Shown piece by piece: positions 8,298-17,212 of a DNA stretch of 64,000 nt. The translations under genes were made by a program, and so were the position numbers. The notes under the pieces are model-generated. The model did not search any database. It was not told where the DNA came from and saw only the letters and a list, made by a program, of their open reading frames with translations. This stretch comes from Gammaproteobacteria bacterium (GTDB lineage: Bacteria; Pseudomonadota; Gammaproteobacteria; Steroidobacterales; Rariloculaceae): contig JAJEGN010000022.1 of assembly GCA_022819855.1 (NCBI GenBank), positions 142,835 through 206,834 of the forward strand, in the 5' to 3' direction. How positions within the stretch are numbered: position 1 is the first letter of the stretch; each line of letters opens with the position of its first letter.

Positions 8298-9257
8298 CTA
8301 GTATCGCACGAGACTTGCGCCCCAGGTAAATCCGCCGCCGAAGGCTTCGAGCAACAACAGGTCTCCGCGCTTGACGCGGCCGTCCCGGATCGCCGTATCG
8401 AGCGCCATGGGCACCGATGCCGCGGACGTATTGCCATGCTCCTGAATCGTCAGGATGACGCGCTCCATCGGCATCCGCAGCCGCTTCGCCATGGCCTGTA
8501 TGATGCGGATGTTCGCCTGGTGAGGAATGAGCCAGTCGATCTCGCCCTTCTCGAGGCCGTTCTTGTCCAGGACTTCGTCAACCATTCCGCCCAGCGTCTT
8601 CACGGCGACCTTGAACACCTCGTTCCCCTTCATGCGCAGCGCCGCGCCTTCCCCTTCCTTCGGAAGTACGGACACGCCGTTGGCCGCGTACAGAAGGTCC
8701 CGGTAGCGCCCGTCGGAACCCAGATTCGAATACATGATGCCGGGCGTCTCCGCCTGCTCGAGAACCACCGCGCCCGCGCCGTCGCCGAAGAGCACACAGG
8801 TCTCCCGGTCGGTCCAGTCGATGATCCGCGACATCGTCTCGGCGCCGACGACGAGCGCGCGCTTCGCCTGTCCGCCGCGCACGAACTGATCGGCAACTCC
8901 GAGGGCGTACAGAAACCCGCTGCAGGCCGCTTCCAGGCTGAACGCCGGCGTCCCGTGAATGCCGAGCCGCTCCTGCACGAGACAGCCGACATTGGGAAAG
9001 ATCAGGTCGGGAGTCGTCGTGCCCACCAGGATGAAATCGATGTCGCCGGGCTCGATACCGGCGTCCTCGATCGCGGCGCGTGAAGCATGATAGGCCAGAT
9101 CGCTCGTGAATTCGCCGTCCGCGACGACGTGTCGACGCTCGATGCCGGTACGCGTACGGATCCATTCATCGCTCGTATCGACCATGGCTTCGAGGTCGAA
9201 GTTGGTGAGGACGCGTTCGGGCAGGTACATGCCCGTGCCTGCTATGCGCGCGTACAT
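8298..9257 (-). CDS. fabH: 3-oxoacyl-[ACP] synthase III (FabH)
   Basis: Initiates type II fatty acid synthesis by condensing acetyl-CoA with malonyl-ACP. 319 residues, standard length. The catalytic triad is visible: Cys112 (EAACSGFLYA), His246 (PHQANIRI) and Asn276 (EHGNTSAASVP). Starts with MYARIAGTGMYLP and overlaps the end of plsX by 16 bases, so the two are translationally linked. In many gammaproteobacteria fabD, fabG and acpP come next; here an L,D-transpeptidase gene follows instead. Confidence 0.96.
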   Translation of the reverse strand: MYARIAGTGMYLPERVLTNFDLEAMVDTSDEWIRTRTGIERRHVVADGEFTSDLAYHASRAAIEDAGIEPGDIDFILVGTTTPDLIFPNVGCLVQERLGIHGTPAFSLEAACSGFLYALGVADQFVRGGQAKRALVVGAETMSRIIDWTDRETCVLFGDGAGAVVLEQAETPGIMYSNLGSDGRYRDLLYAANGVSVLPKEGEGAALRMKGNEVFKVAVKTLGGMVDEVLDKNGLEKGEIDWLIPHQANIRIIQAMAKRLRMPMERVILTIQEHGNTSAASVPMALDTAIRDGRVKRGDLLLLEAFGGGFTWGASLVRY

Positions 9258-10270
9258 TCCCGTGACTGCTTGTCGAGCAACTCGCCGATCTTCAGCGGCA
9301 CGCCCTTGCGCGCTTCGACGATCGCCGTCTGGACAGCCGTCTCGAACGCGAGCTGGTCGGCCCCGCCGTGACTCTTGAGCACGATCCCGTTCAGGCCGAC
9401 GAGGCTCGCGCCGTTGTAGAGGCGCGGATCGAGCCTCGCGCGCAGCGCATCCAGCGCGGAGTTCGCGGCGACGCCCTGCAGTCTGCGCAAACTGTTGCGA
9501 TTGAACTCCTGCCTGAGGAAAGAGCCGATCAATCCGGCCACGCCCTCCATCGTCTTGATCGCCACATTGCCGACGAGTCCGTCGCTGACGACGACGTCGA
9601 CGTCCGCATGAAAAATCCCGTCGCCTTCGACGAAACCGAGATAGTTCAGGCCGCTTCGACTCAACAGGTTGCCGGCCTCGCGGATGACCTCGTTGCCCTT
9701 GATGTCCTCCTGCCCGACATTGAGCAATCCGACGCGCGGCCGCTCAACGTCAAGGATGCCCGAAGCAATGACCGATCCCATCAGAGCGAACTGCAGGAGG
9801 TGCTCGGCCGTGCAGCCGACGTTGGCGCCGATGTCGAGCATGAAGGTCGGGGACTTGAGTCCCGGGACGACCGAGATGATCGCCGGCCGGTCGATACCGG
9901 GCAGGGTCTTGAGCACGTATCGTGCGGTCGCCATCAACGCACCGGTATTCCCGGAACTCACGCAAGCCTGGGCTTCGGTGGACTTGACGAGTTCGATCGC
10001 AACGCGCAGCGAGGACCGCTTCTTGTGGCGAAGCGCTTCGCCCGGATGCTCGTCCATCCCCACGACCTCGGTCGCCGTACGGAAGCTCAGCCGATTGCCG
10101 TACTTGCCGCGCGTCTGCGCCCTGACTTCGTCGAGTACGTCGGCAAGGCCGACGAGAATCAAATTGACGGTATCGTCCTTTTCGAGCGTCGCGAGCGCCG
10201 CGGGCACGACTACGGCGGGCCCTCGGTCGCCGCCCATGGCATCAAGGGCGATTGTGACCTTTCGGCTCAT
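9242..10270 (-). CDS. plsX: Phosphate acyltransferase PlsX
   Basis: Makes acyl-phosphate from acyl-ACP for the first acylation of glycerol-3-phosphate in phospholipid synthesis; peripheral membrane enzyme. 342 residues. Family hallmarks are IALDAMGGDRGP at the N-terminus, SSGNTGALMATA, GANVGCTAEHL and ending in a short basic tail. Located between rpmF and fabH, the conserved rpmF-plsX-fabH arrangement. Confidence 0.96.
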   Translation of the reverse strand: MSRKVTIALDAMGGDRGPAVVVPAALATLEKDDTVNLILVGLADVLDEVRAQTRGKYGNRLSFRTATEVVGMDEHPGEALRHKKRSSLRVAIELVKSTEAQACVSSGNTGALMATARYVLKTLPGIDRPAIISVVPGLKSPTFMLDIGANVGCTAEHLLQFALMGSVIASGILDVERPRVGLLNVGQEDIKGNEVIREAGNLLSRSGLNYLGFVEGDGIFHADVDVVVSDGLVGNVAIKTMEGVAGLIGSFLRQEFNRNSLRRLQGVAANSALDALRARLDPRLYNGASLVGLNGIVLKSHGGADQLAFETAVQTAIVEARKGVPLKIGELLDKQSRECTRA

Positions 10271-10336
10271 TGAGTCCGTAAAGGGTGACCTGCGGAATTG
10301 ACCGGGCGGCGAGCCACGGCTGCGGGAGGCGCCCGC

Positions 10337-10528
10337 CTACTCTTCGTCGGTGTCCTGAGGCACCTCGAAAACGCGCTTGCCCCGGTAGAATCCGTCCGCC
10401 GTGACGTGATGCCGCACATGAGTTTCCCCGGTCGCCGAGTCGACGGCCAGCGTCGGACCCTTGAGCGCGTCGTGGGATCGGCGCATGTCGCGCCTTGAGC
10501 GCGTCTTACGTCTTTGCTGAACAGCCAT
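10337..10528 (-). CDS. rpmF: 50S ribosomal protein L32
   Basis: 63-residue basic ribosomal protein of the large subunit. Starts [22 protein letters not shown], almost the family consensus, followed by [15 protein letters not shown]. It has no cysteines, so it is the non-zinc form. Lies between yceD and plsX in the usual order. Confidence 0.97.
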   Translation of the reverse strand: MAVQQRRKTRSRRDMRRSHDALKGPTLAVDSATGETHVRHHVTADGFYRGKRVFEVPQDTDEE

Positions 10529-10542
10529 TGATCATGTTCTCC

Positions 10543-11055
10543 TCAGTGTTTCCCTGGTGGCGCGCAGTCGAGAGTCCATGCCGCCTTCGTCGAAGCCTCG
10601 CTGCGCTGACTCACCAGGCCGCCGCATTCCTCCGGCCTTGCATGTTTCGGCATCAGCGGCAACGACACGATCAACTCGTCTTCGATGAGCTGCGCCGGCA
10701 TCAGCCGCTCACGTTCCAGCACGACCGGCTCATATCCTTCAGGCAACCGCGCCGCCATGGATGCAGATTCCACCAGTCCCAACTCGACCCGCGCCTCCAC
10801 GGCGTGCAGCATCGGTTCCAGGCAACGCTGACAACGCAATGCGAGCGTCGCTTCACATTCAAGCTCCACGATCACCCAGGCTCCGCTGTGTTTCGTGAAA
10901 CGCAGCTTCGCTGTCACACTGCCGTCGTCTGCATGTAGCATGTCGCGAAGCCGTGCAAGCCGCTTGAGTTCGATTTCACCGCTCAACACGGACTGCCGCT
11001 CTGCCAGCATGTCCAGCCACGAGAAGCTGTACCAGGTGTGCAGCGATCCGGGCAT
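10543..11055 (-). CDS. yceD: YceD / DUF177 protein (23S rRNA accumulation)
   Basis: 170-residue protein of the YceD family, usually co-transcribed with rpmF and needed for normal 23S rRNA accumulation in several bacteria. Conserved features are VELECEATLALRCQRCLEPM, with the CQRC pair, then LPEGYEPVVL and an acidic stretch LIEDELIVSLPLMP. I chose the ATG at 11055 (MPGSLHTWYS), which gives the family length; an open frame continues upstream to 11259 but would run through the promoter region of the divergent maf gene. Fifteen bases separate it from rpmF. Confidence 0.9.
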   Translation of the reverse strand: MPGSLHTWYSFSWLDMLAERQSVLSGEIELKRLARLRDMLHADDGSVTAKLRFTKHSGAWVIVELECEATLALRCQRCLEPMLHAVEARVELGLVESASMAARLPEGYEPVVLERERLMPAQLIEDELIVSLPLMPKHARPEECGGLVSQRSEASTKAAWTLDCAPPGKH

Positions 11056-11129
11056 GGGCGGCCTATGGTAAGTAGAAGGGTTATCAACGTCAAAACCGTT
11101 GCGACAGCGCAGACGAGTACCGTCCGATA

Positions 11130-11735
11130 ATGCGCAGACTGATCCTGGCATCGACTTCCCCGTACCGGAAGCTGTTACTCGAGCGGCTCGAGCTGCCGTT
11201 TGATGTCGTTGCGCCAGACGTGGAAGAGACGGCCGAACCTGGTGAAGCACCGCATGCACTCGCCGCGCGGCTCGCTGCCGAGAAGGCGGGTTCGGTGACC
11301 GCTCCGGAAGCGATCGTCATCGGTTCAGATCAGGTCGCCTCCGTCGACGGCAAGGTCTTGAGGAAGCCCGGATCGCACGATGCGGCACTCAGACAGCTCG
11401 CGGCCTGCCAGGGCCGGACGGCCGTGTTCGACACGGCCGCGGTCATCGTCGACAACAGCCACGGGCGCAGTTGGCAGACGACGGACAGAACGGAAGTCGA
11501 GTTCGCCGAACTCGACGACAATGTGCTGGACGCCTATCTGCGCCGCGAACAGCCTTACGATTGCGCCGGCGGCTTCAGGGCCGAGGGCCTCGGAATATCG
11601 CTCTTCAGCCGAATCCGGTCGGGCGATCCCACCGCACTGATCGGACTGCCGCTGATCTGGGTGGCTCGTACGCTCAGGGAAGCGGGCCTCGACCCGCTGG
11701 GCATAGCTGGCGGTGACCCGCAGAACACGCTTTGA
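11130..11735 (+). CDS. maf: Maf/YceF nucleotide pyrophosphatase
   Basis: House-cleaning nucleoside triphosphate pyrophosphatase of the Maf family (YceF-type acting on 7-methyl-GTP is the likely subfamily because of the yceD-rpmF neighbourhood). 201 residues, starts with LILASTSPYRKLLLERL, followed by the catalytic region around VIGSDQVASVDGKVL and the PYDCAGGFRAEG motif. Divergent from yceD. Confidence 0.93.
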   Translation: MRRLILASTSPYRKLLLERLELPFDVVAPDVEETAEPGEAPHALAARLAAEKAGSVTAPEAIVIGSDQVASVDGKVLRKPGSHDAALRQLAACQGRTAVFDTAAVIVDNSHGRSWQTTDRTEVEFAELDDNVLDAYLRREQPYDCAGGFRAEGLGISLFSRIRSGDPTALIGLPLIWVARTLREAGLDPLGIAGGDPQNTL

Positions 11736-11894
11736 TCGGTGCACCAGGGCCGGCGGGGGGCAGCCCCGGCAGCACGGGCGAAACCGGCTTTGTTATAGTC
11801 CCGAGCGAGTGCCGCAAGATCGGCACGTCGTTCTTCGAGCCCGACGCGAGTCGGTAGTACCAGTGTGACAAACGCTTCCGAAGGGAGGGGTACA

Positions 11895-12497
11895 GTGGCG
11901 GATGACAAGCCGGCTCAGGCCGACTACGACCTTCGCACAAGAGCCCTGGTCTCGGTGCTGACCAGAAAGGGCCTTGTCGACCCGGCATCCATGGACGCGG
12001 TGGTCGAGTATCACGAGAGTCAGGTAGGACCGCATGTCGGCGCAGGCCTTGTCGCCAGGAGCTGGGTGGATCCGGACTATCGTCGTCGGCTGCTTGCAGA
12101 CGCCAGAGCCGTCGCGCGCGAAGACAAGCTGACCGGGTTTCAGTCTACGGATCTGGTCGCCGTGGCGAATACGCCGTCCGTGCACAACCTGGTCGTCTGC
12201 ACGCTGTGTTCCTGCTATCCATGGTCCCTCCTCGGTCTTCCCCCGACGTGGTACAAGGATTCGTCATACCGGGCGCGGGCGGTGATCGATCCCCGCAACG
12301 TGCTGCGGGAGTTTGGACTCGACCTCGATGACGAAGTCGAAGTCAGGGTCTGGGACAGCACGGCAGAGGTTCGCTACCTCGTTATTCCAGAGCGCCCGCC
12401 GGGTACCGACGACATGTCTGTCGACGAACTGGCGGCCCTGGTCACGCGGGACTCGATGATTGGCGCCGAGACTCTTACGGCAATCGGGCAGCAATGA
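11895..12497 (+). CDS. nthA: Nitrile hydratase alpha subunit, cobalt type
   Basis: Metal-binding subunit of nitrile hydratase (nitrile to amide). 200 residues from a GTG at 11895, chosen because AGGGAGGGG lies just upstream and the length then matches the family; a GTG at 11865 would add 10 residues. The metal claw is Cys102-Thr-Leu-Cys105-Ser-Cys107-Tyr. Thr after the first Cys and Tyr after the last mark the cobalt class; iron enzymes have Ser and Thr there. Thiocyanate hydrolase gamma subunits share this motif, but the adjacent beta and activator genes favour nitrile hydratase. The stop overlaps the beta start as ATGA. Confidence 0.93.
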   Translation: MADDKPAQADYDLRTRALVSVLTRKGLVDPASMDAVVEYHESQVGPHVGAGLVARSWVDPDYRRRLLADARAVAREDKLTGFQSTDLVAVANTPSVHNLVVCTLCSCYPWSLLGLPPTWYKDSSYRARAVIDPRNVLREFGLDLDDEVEVRVWDSTAEVRYLVIPERPPGTDDMSVDELAALVTRDSMIGAETLTAIGQQ

Positions 12498-13165
12498 ACG
12501 GAGCACACGATCTGGGCGGCATGGACGGATTTGCGCTGCCGCAGCGCGACGACGAGCAGGGGCCCATCCTCAAGGAAGAATGGCAGCGACTGCTCTGGGG
12601 GCTGGTCTGGTCGCTGCGCGTGCCCGGGATATCCCGCGGCGGGCGTGCAGCGATGGAGCAATCCATTCCGCCGGCGCTTTATCTCAGCATGCCGTATTAC
12701 GCGAGGTGGCTCCATCGTGCCGAACGATCCGTGCTCGAGAGCGGTCTCGTGACTGCCGAGGAACTCGACAATCCGGATGGCCCTCTCTCGATTCCCGATA
12801 TTCCGGACTTTGAGCCGCCCGGACCCGAAGTCATCGTCGGCGGTTTTCTCGCCTGCGACTTTTCCTCAGAGCTGGATGCGGACGTGCGGCCTCGATTCTC
12901 CGTCGGTGACGCGGTGATCGCCAGGAACGAGCATCCGGCGGGGCACACTCGAGCACCTCGTTATGTTCGCGGGCGCCGGGGCACGATTCACCGTGATCAC
13001 GGTGTGCATGAGTTTCAGGATCAGCTACCGCCAGGGGTCGAACGGGAGGCGCAGCATCTGTATTCGGTGATGTTTACCGGCCGGGAGCTGTGGGGCAGCC
13101 GGGGCGGCTACAAAGACCGAATCTACGTTGATCTATGGGACGATCATCTCCAATCGGTGACATAG
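12494..13165 (+). CDS. nthB: Nitrile hydratase beta subunit
   Basis: Non-metal subunit that closes the active site over the alpha-subunit claw. 223 residues, beginning [13 protein letters not shown], the invariant opening of this family. The C-terminal SH3-like domain is clear: [21 protein letters not shown], then [20 protein letters not shown] and a tail ending [12 protein letters not shown]. Four-base overlap with the alpha gene indicates coupled translation and 1:1 assembly. The alpha-beta-activator order matches cobalt nitrile hydratase clusters of pseudomonads. Confidence 0.94.
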   Translation: MNGAHDLGGMDGFALPQRDDEQGPILKEEWQRLLWGLVWSLRVPGISRGGRAAMEQSIPPALYLSMPYYARWLHRAERSVLESGLVTAEELDNPDGPLSIPDIPDFEPPGPEVIVGGFLACDFSSELDADVRPRFSVGDAVIARNEHPAGHTRAPRYVRGRRGTIHRDHGVHEFQDQLPPGVEREAQHLYSVMFTGRELWGSRGGYKDRIYVDLWDDHLQSVT

Positions 13166-13175
13166 ACTGTCGAAG

Positions 13176-13526
13176 ATGGGCGATCCGGACACGCTTGCAC
13201 AACTCTCGCTGCTTTCCCGCGACGAAGCAGATCAAACTTTCGCGGAACCGTGGCAGGCGCAGGCCTTTGCTGTTGTCGTCGAGTTCATCGAATCCGGTCG
13301 CCTCACACAGGAAGAATGGTCGCAACGCCTGTCCGCGGAACTGAAGGCCGCTGAAGGCCGGGGAGAATACGACACGGGCGAACGTTACTACGCCCACTGG
13401 TTGGCGGCGCTTGAACGCCTCGCAGTCGACAGGGACATTACGGCATGGAACGAGTTGGCCGCGGAGCGCGAAGAAACCCGCATGAATGACCATCATCGGC
13501 GCAATGAGCAACTGAAATCCCCTTGA
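13176..13526 (+). CDS. Nitrile hydratase activator / cobalt-insertion accessory protein (P14K type)
   Basis: 116-residue protein resembling the small self-subunit-swapping chaperone (P14K, NhlE) that delivers cobalt-loaded alpha subunit. The diagnostic region is FAEPWQAQAFAVVVEF, which resembles the beta N-terminal helices, followed by LTQEEWSQRLSAEL and YYAHWLAALERL. It begins 10 bases after nthB. No amidase gene accompanies the cluster. Confidence 0.88.
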   Translation: MGDPDTLAQLSLLSRDEADQTFAEPWQAQAFAVVVEFIESGRLTQEEWSQRLSAELKAAEGRGEYDTGERYYAHWLAALERLAVDRDITAWNELAAEREETRMNDHHRRNEQLKSP

Positions 13527-13634
13527 TGGGGAATTGCCGTCGCCTTGCACGGCATCGTCGATGCTCGCGTTCGCACGCGACGACGCGGCGGATGCGGTCA
13601 TCGCCCAATGTGCACCGAGGTGCTGGAGAACAAT

Positions 13635-14030
13635 ATGAGCACTGCCTTTAGACGCTACTCAAGTCCGTTCATCCCGTTTTTTCTGTTGTCTGCGGGCATA
13701 CAGGCTACGGAAGTGGATGTCCTGTTCAGTCAGGAACTGCAGGACATCCAGGGCAAGTCAGGCCTGATGCTTACCGTGACATACGCACCGGGCGAGGCGC
13801 CCGCGCCACATCGTCACAACGCTCATACCTTTGTCTACGTGCTTGAAGGCAGTGTCGTGATGCAGGTCGAGGGAGGCGAGGCGGTCACCTTGTCGCCAGG
13901 ACAGACCTTCTATGAAAACCCGGATGACATCCATACCGTCGCAAGAAATGCCAGTGATACCGAGCCCGCGAAAATACTCGTTTTCTTCGTCAAGGAAACC
14001 GATGCACCGGTCACCGTACCGGTTGAATGA
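13635..14030 (+). CDS. Exported cupin-domain protein
   Basis: 131-residue single-domain cupin with a hydrophobic N-terminal segment (about residues 8-22) consistent with a signal peptide. Metal-ligand motif 1 is PHRHNAHTFVYVLEG, and motif 2 runs GQTFYENPDDIH, giving His, His, Glu and His ligands. Start at 13635 chosen for the GGAG ribosome binding site 6 bases upstream. The substrate is unknown; secreted cupins of this form are often annotated as quercetin-dioxygenase-like. It lies 108 bases after the nitrile hydratase activator and overlaps the next gene, so it may be transcribed with both. Confidence 0.75.
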   Translation: MSTAFRRYSSPFIPFFLLSAGIQATEVDVLFSQELQDIQGKSGLMLTVTYAPGEAPAPHRHNAHTFVYVLEGSVVMQVEGGEAVTLSPGQTFYENPDDIHTVARNASDTEPAKILVFFVKETDAPVTVPVE

Positions 14031-14701
14031 GTCACGCGCCAAACGGCTCCTGCCGGCGTAATTCGTTCATGGCAAGCAAGCCTTGTTCCGTTGCCTGCGA
14101 TAACGATCGTCGGCGGGCGCTCGTCGCAGCAGCGATCATGCTGCTCTTCGCCGGTGGTGCGCAGGCGCAGCCGACTGTCGACTTCATCCCGTCCAACGCG
14201 GCCCTGAATCACGCTGTGCGGGCATATCGGGCAATCTGGGAGGAGGACGGCGAGCGCATCGTGGCCGCGCTCGAGGCCCGGACCTGTCTGCAGTTTCCAG
14301 AATCAAGCGTAACGGCTTTGGTGGCCGATGCGGTCAGCAATTCCGGTGGGCCCGACCATCCGATGCGACTTCGCGCGAGCTACGAGCCCGACGAGAAGAA
14401 ATCCACATTGGTCCACGAACTCGGCCACCGCCACCTTTGGCAGTTCGTCGAGCGGCTGGACGACATCGACGGGCACATGACGCTGTATCTCGTCCTCGAC
14501 CTCGTGTGGGCGGACGTTTGGGGCGAAGACTTTGCCGCCAGGCAGGTCCGGAACGAAGCGGACTGGGGCACTGATTATGCGGCTGCCTGGGCCTGGGCGC
14601 GCGCGCTCGACCAGCAGGAGCGCACACGGCTGTGGAACAGGCTCCTGGCCATGAACGGGTTTCCCGACAACTGCGGTCCCTTGCCCGGGAACACTGAATA
14701 A
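14027..14701 (+). CDS. Unrecognised exported protein with HELGH zinc-protease-like motif
   Basis: 224 residues if started at the ATG overlapping the cupin stop (ATGA), or 210 from the ATG at 14069, which places a signal peptide (ALVAAAIMLLFAGGAQAQ) nearer the N-terminus. I do not recognise the family. The mature part contains STLVHELGHRHLW; HELGH fits the HExxH zinc-metallopeptidase signature, and the histidine two residues later is a possible extra ligand. The C-terminal half is rich in tryptophan and acidic residues. The overlap links it to the cupin gene. Protease activity is an inference from the motif alone. Confidence 0.65.
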   Translation: MSHAPNGSCRRNSFMASKPCSVACDNDRRRALVAAAIMLLFAGGAQAQPTVDFIPSNAALNHAVRAYRAIWEEDGERIVAALEARTCLQFPESSVTALVADAVSNSGGPDHPMRLRASYEPDEKKSTLVHELGHRHLWQFVERLDDIDGHMTLYLVLDLVWADVWGEDFAARQVRNEADWGTDYAAAWAWARALDQQERTRLWNRLLAMNGFPDNCGPLPGNTE

Positions 14702-14775
14702 GACCCGAAAGGTCGCGAGGCCGCCGCCAAAGTCGGGGGCCAACCGCCATGAAGCGCAGACCAGAGGCGCCGACG

Positions 14776-15516
14776 CTAGTTTTCCGATCGCGTGAACGGA
14801 ACGAATAGCACCGGCAGGACGCCGGTGACCCGGGTTTCGCCTTCCGGCAGCTTGTCGAGCACCTGCAGGGACTGGTTACGACTCTGCTCGCCGACGGGCA
14901 CGACCAGCTTGCCGCCGACCGCAAGCTGATCGATCAGCGGCTGGGGGATCTGTTCGGGCGCCGCCGTGACGAGGATCGCATCGAACGGCGCGAACTCGGG
15001 CCACCCCTGGTAGCCATCGCCCACCCGTACAGTCACGTTGTCGTATCCCAGGCGATCCAGCGTGCCCGTCGCACGGAGCCCCAGAGGCTCGACGATCTCG
15101 ATCGTGTAGACGTGTTCCACGATCTCGGCCAGGACCGCCGCCTGATACCCGGATCCGGTCCCGATTTCCAGGACGACGGAGTCCGGACCAACTTCCGCCA
15201 GGTCCGTCATGAGAGCCACGATGTACGGCTGTGAGATGGTCTGCCCTGCCCCGATGGGAAGCGGCCGGTTGTCATAGGAAAACTGCCGCACGGCCGCTGG
15301 AACGAACTCGTGGCGCGGGACCGTCGCCATGGCTGCCATCACGGTTTCGGCCAGCGCGGACCTGCCGGTGACGGACTGAGTCTGGCGAACGACCCGTTCG
15401 ATCTCATCGATGAGCGCGGCCCGCTGTTCCGTGAACGAATCCTGGGAACACGCCGGGCTTGCACCGACCGCCAGGAGAATCAGAGTCAGAACCGTTGTGC
15501 GCAGAGCGGACACCAC
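14776..15516 (-). CDS. pcm: Protein-L-isoaspartate O-methyltransferase with signal peptide
   Basis: S-adenosylmethionine-dependent repair enzyme that methylates isoaspartyl residues of damaged proteins. 246 residues from a GTG at 15516. The mature part has the PCMT hallmarks: PRHEFVP, LPIGAGQTISQPYIVA, the SAM-binding VLEIGTGSGYQAAVLAEI and ILVTAAPEQIP. It differs from cytosolic Pcm in carrying a hydrophobic leader (ALRTTVLTLILLAVGASPA), so it is probably exported to the periplasm. No good ATG exists near the leader; in-frame ATGs further up (15609-15729) would place about 30 or more non-family residues before it. Divergent from the DUF6152 gene. Confidence 0.85.
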   Translation of the reverse strand: MVSALRTTVLTLILLAVGASPACSQDSFTEQRAALIDEIERVVRQTQSVTGRSALAETVMAAMATVPRHEFVPAAVRQFSYDNRPLPIGAGQTISQPYIVALMTDLAEVGPDSVVLEIGTGSGYQAAVLAEIVEHVYTIEIVEPLGLRATGTLDRLGYDNVTVRVGDGYQGWPEFAPFDAILVTAAPEQIPQPLIDQLAVGGKLVVPVGEQSRNQSLQVLDKLPEGETRVTGVLPVLFVPFTRSEN

Positions 15517-15716
15517 GTGTGGGCCTCGGAAAGCTCCGTTGGCATTGTACCCGGCCGCACCGCGTGCTGCGCCCGCTGTCAGACCGGAGGGCGGGTGTTG
15601 GCCGAGGCGCATCGAAGAGCTCGAGGGGAACTGATCAGGATACATCGCCCTCGAACATCCGCAGCGCGCAACGACGCCCACTGGCCAAACGCATTTTGCC
15701 GTGAAAGAATCGAGAC

Positions 15717-16109
15717 ATGAACAAGACAATCAACTGGACTGCGGTCATTCTGGGGGCATGGCTGACATTCGCACCCGCGCACGCTCACCACTCCTGGTCG
15801 GGCATCTACGATACGTCGAAGCGCATCACGGTCGAGGGGGTGGTGACGGAGTTTCTGTTCGTGCGCCCGCACCTCGCGCTGCTGATCGATGTTCGCAACG
15901 ACGCCGGGGAAATCGAACAGTGGACCGTGGAATGGGGCAGCCCGAGGCGGATGCGGGAAGCGGGCTACGATGAGAGCTTATTCGAACCCGGCGACGCGGT
16001 GGTCGTAGAGGGTCAACCTGCCTGGACGCCGGGGAGGAAGTCGGTGCGGATGCGCACGCTCACGCGGCCGGAGGACGGCTTCACGTTGCGCGGGCGACGG
16101 CGTCGCTGA
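15717..16109 (+). CDS. DUF6152-family exported protein
   Basis: 130 residues. Signal peptide (ILGAWLTFAPAHA) followed directly by HHSW, the start of mature DUF6152 proteins, which have a small beta-rich domain of unknown function (VEGVVTEFLFVRPHLALLI, then WTVEWGSPRRMREAGY, and FEPGDAVVVEG resembling an OB-like fold). The ending is rich in arginine. Related to the N-terminal domain of the larger protein at 25888-26919. Function unknown. Confidence 0.78.
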   Translation: MNKTINWTAVILGAWLTFAPAHAHHSWSGIYDTSKRITVEGVVTEFLFVRPHLALLIDVRNDAGEIEQWTVEWGSPRRMREAGYDESLFEPGDAVVVEGQPAWTPGRKSVRMRTLTRPEDGFTLRGRRRR

Positions 16110-16207
16110 TCGAACCTGCCGCGACGCGGCAATGCATTGCTCCTCGACGACGGCCGGGGAACCGGTTTCGGGCCTTTCGCTTTTCTGCCCTGCGCCGCGG
16201 CCGGAGA

Positions 16208-17200
16208 TCAGCGTCGCGCCGTGGACCGCAACTTTCGTTTACCGCGCTTGTGTTCGAGTGATTCGAGCACGCGGCCGAGCTCAAGGGGCAGGGGCACGCT
16301 TACGGAAAATTCCTCATCGCTGTCCGGCCACCGGAATGCGACGGCGTGGGCGTGCAGGAACATGCGGTCGAGACCCAGGTCGTTCATGCGCTTATTGAAG
16401 CGTTCGTCGCCGTAACGCTCGTCGCCCGCGATGGGATGTTCAAGGTGTGCGGCGTGCGCGCGAATCTGATGGGTTCTGCCGGTCCCGATGCGCACTTCCA
16501 TGAACGCAGCCACATTGCCGAACTGCTCGATGGGCCGGAATTGGCTCTGCGCCGGCTTGCCCTCGGCAGCGACGCGGGTGCGGGTCTCCCCGGAGCGACG
16601 ATCCGACCTGAGCGGCTCGTCGACTTCGATGCTTCCGAATTGCCAGTTGCCTCGAACGAGCGCCAGGTAACGTTTCTCGACGCGCCCTTCACGAAGCAAC
16701 TGGTGGAGCGCGCGCAAGCTGCTGCGCCGTTTTGCCACGAGCAGGCAGCCCGATGTCGCCCGGTCCAGTCGATGCACGAGCTCGAGCGTCCTGAGCCCGG
16801 GTCTCAGGCTGCGCAATTCTTCGATGCAACCGAGGTCTACGCCGCTACCGCCGTGCACGGCGAGCCCGGCCGGCTTGTCGATGACCAGCACGCGCGAGTC
16901 CTCGTGGACGATGCGTCCGGCGAGCCGGTCGAGCACGCTCGCGTCGGGACGAGGTTTCGAGCCTGACCGTTGCCTCACGGGCGGGATCCTGACGCGGTCG
17001 CCGGCTCGCAGGCGGTAACGCGGAGCCACGCGTCCGGAATTGACCCGGACCTGCCCCGAACGGATGAGCCGATAGACGTGACTGCGGGGCACGCCCTTCA
17101 GCCGGCTCAGCAGGAAATTGTCGAGGCGCTGGCCCGCCGTTTCGGCGTCGACATCGCGGTAACGAGCCGTCCGTATGTTTTCGTTTTCCGTAAGATTCAA
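16208..17200 (-). CDS. rluC: 23S rRNA pseudouridine synthase RluC
   Basis: Converts uridines 955, 2504 and 2580 (E. coli numbering) of 23S rRNA to pseudouridine. An S4 RNA-binding domain (AGQRLDNFLLSRLKGVPRSH, about residues 17-75) is followed by the catalytic RluA-type domain with HRLDRATSGCLLVAK, where the Asp is catalytic, then a region ending GRTHQIRAHAAH. I chose a TTG at 17200 (NLTENENIRTARY), giving 330 residues against about 320 in E. coli; the only in-frame ATG, at 17368, would run through the rne leader. The divergent rluC/rne arrangement matches E. coli. Confidence 0.92.
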   Translation of the reverse strand: MNLTENENIRTARYRDVDAETAGQRLDNFLLSRLKGVPRSHVYRLIRSGQVRVNSGRVAPRYRLRAGDRVRIPPVRQRSGSKPRPDASVLDRLAGRIVHEDSRVLVIDKPAGLAVHGGSGVDLGCIEELRSLRPGLRTLELVHRLDRATSGCLLVAKRRSSLRALHQLLREGRVEKRYLALVRGNWQFGSIEVDEPLRSDRRSGETRTRVAAEGKPAQSQFRPIEQFGNVAAFMEVRIGTGRTHQIRAHAAHLEHPIAGDERYGDERFNKRMNDLGLDRMFLHAHAVAFRWPDSDEEFSVSVPLPLELGRVLESLEHKRGKRKLRSTARR

Positions 17201-17212
17201 TGGCTTACCGAA

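Noticed and set aside
11740..11790. GC hairpin after maf as a terminator
   Set aside because: Imperfect stem and no T-run follows.
15517..15729. Longer pcm start at 15729
   Set aside because: It would bury the signal peptide 70 residues in and overlap the divergent DUF6152 start.
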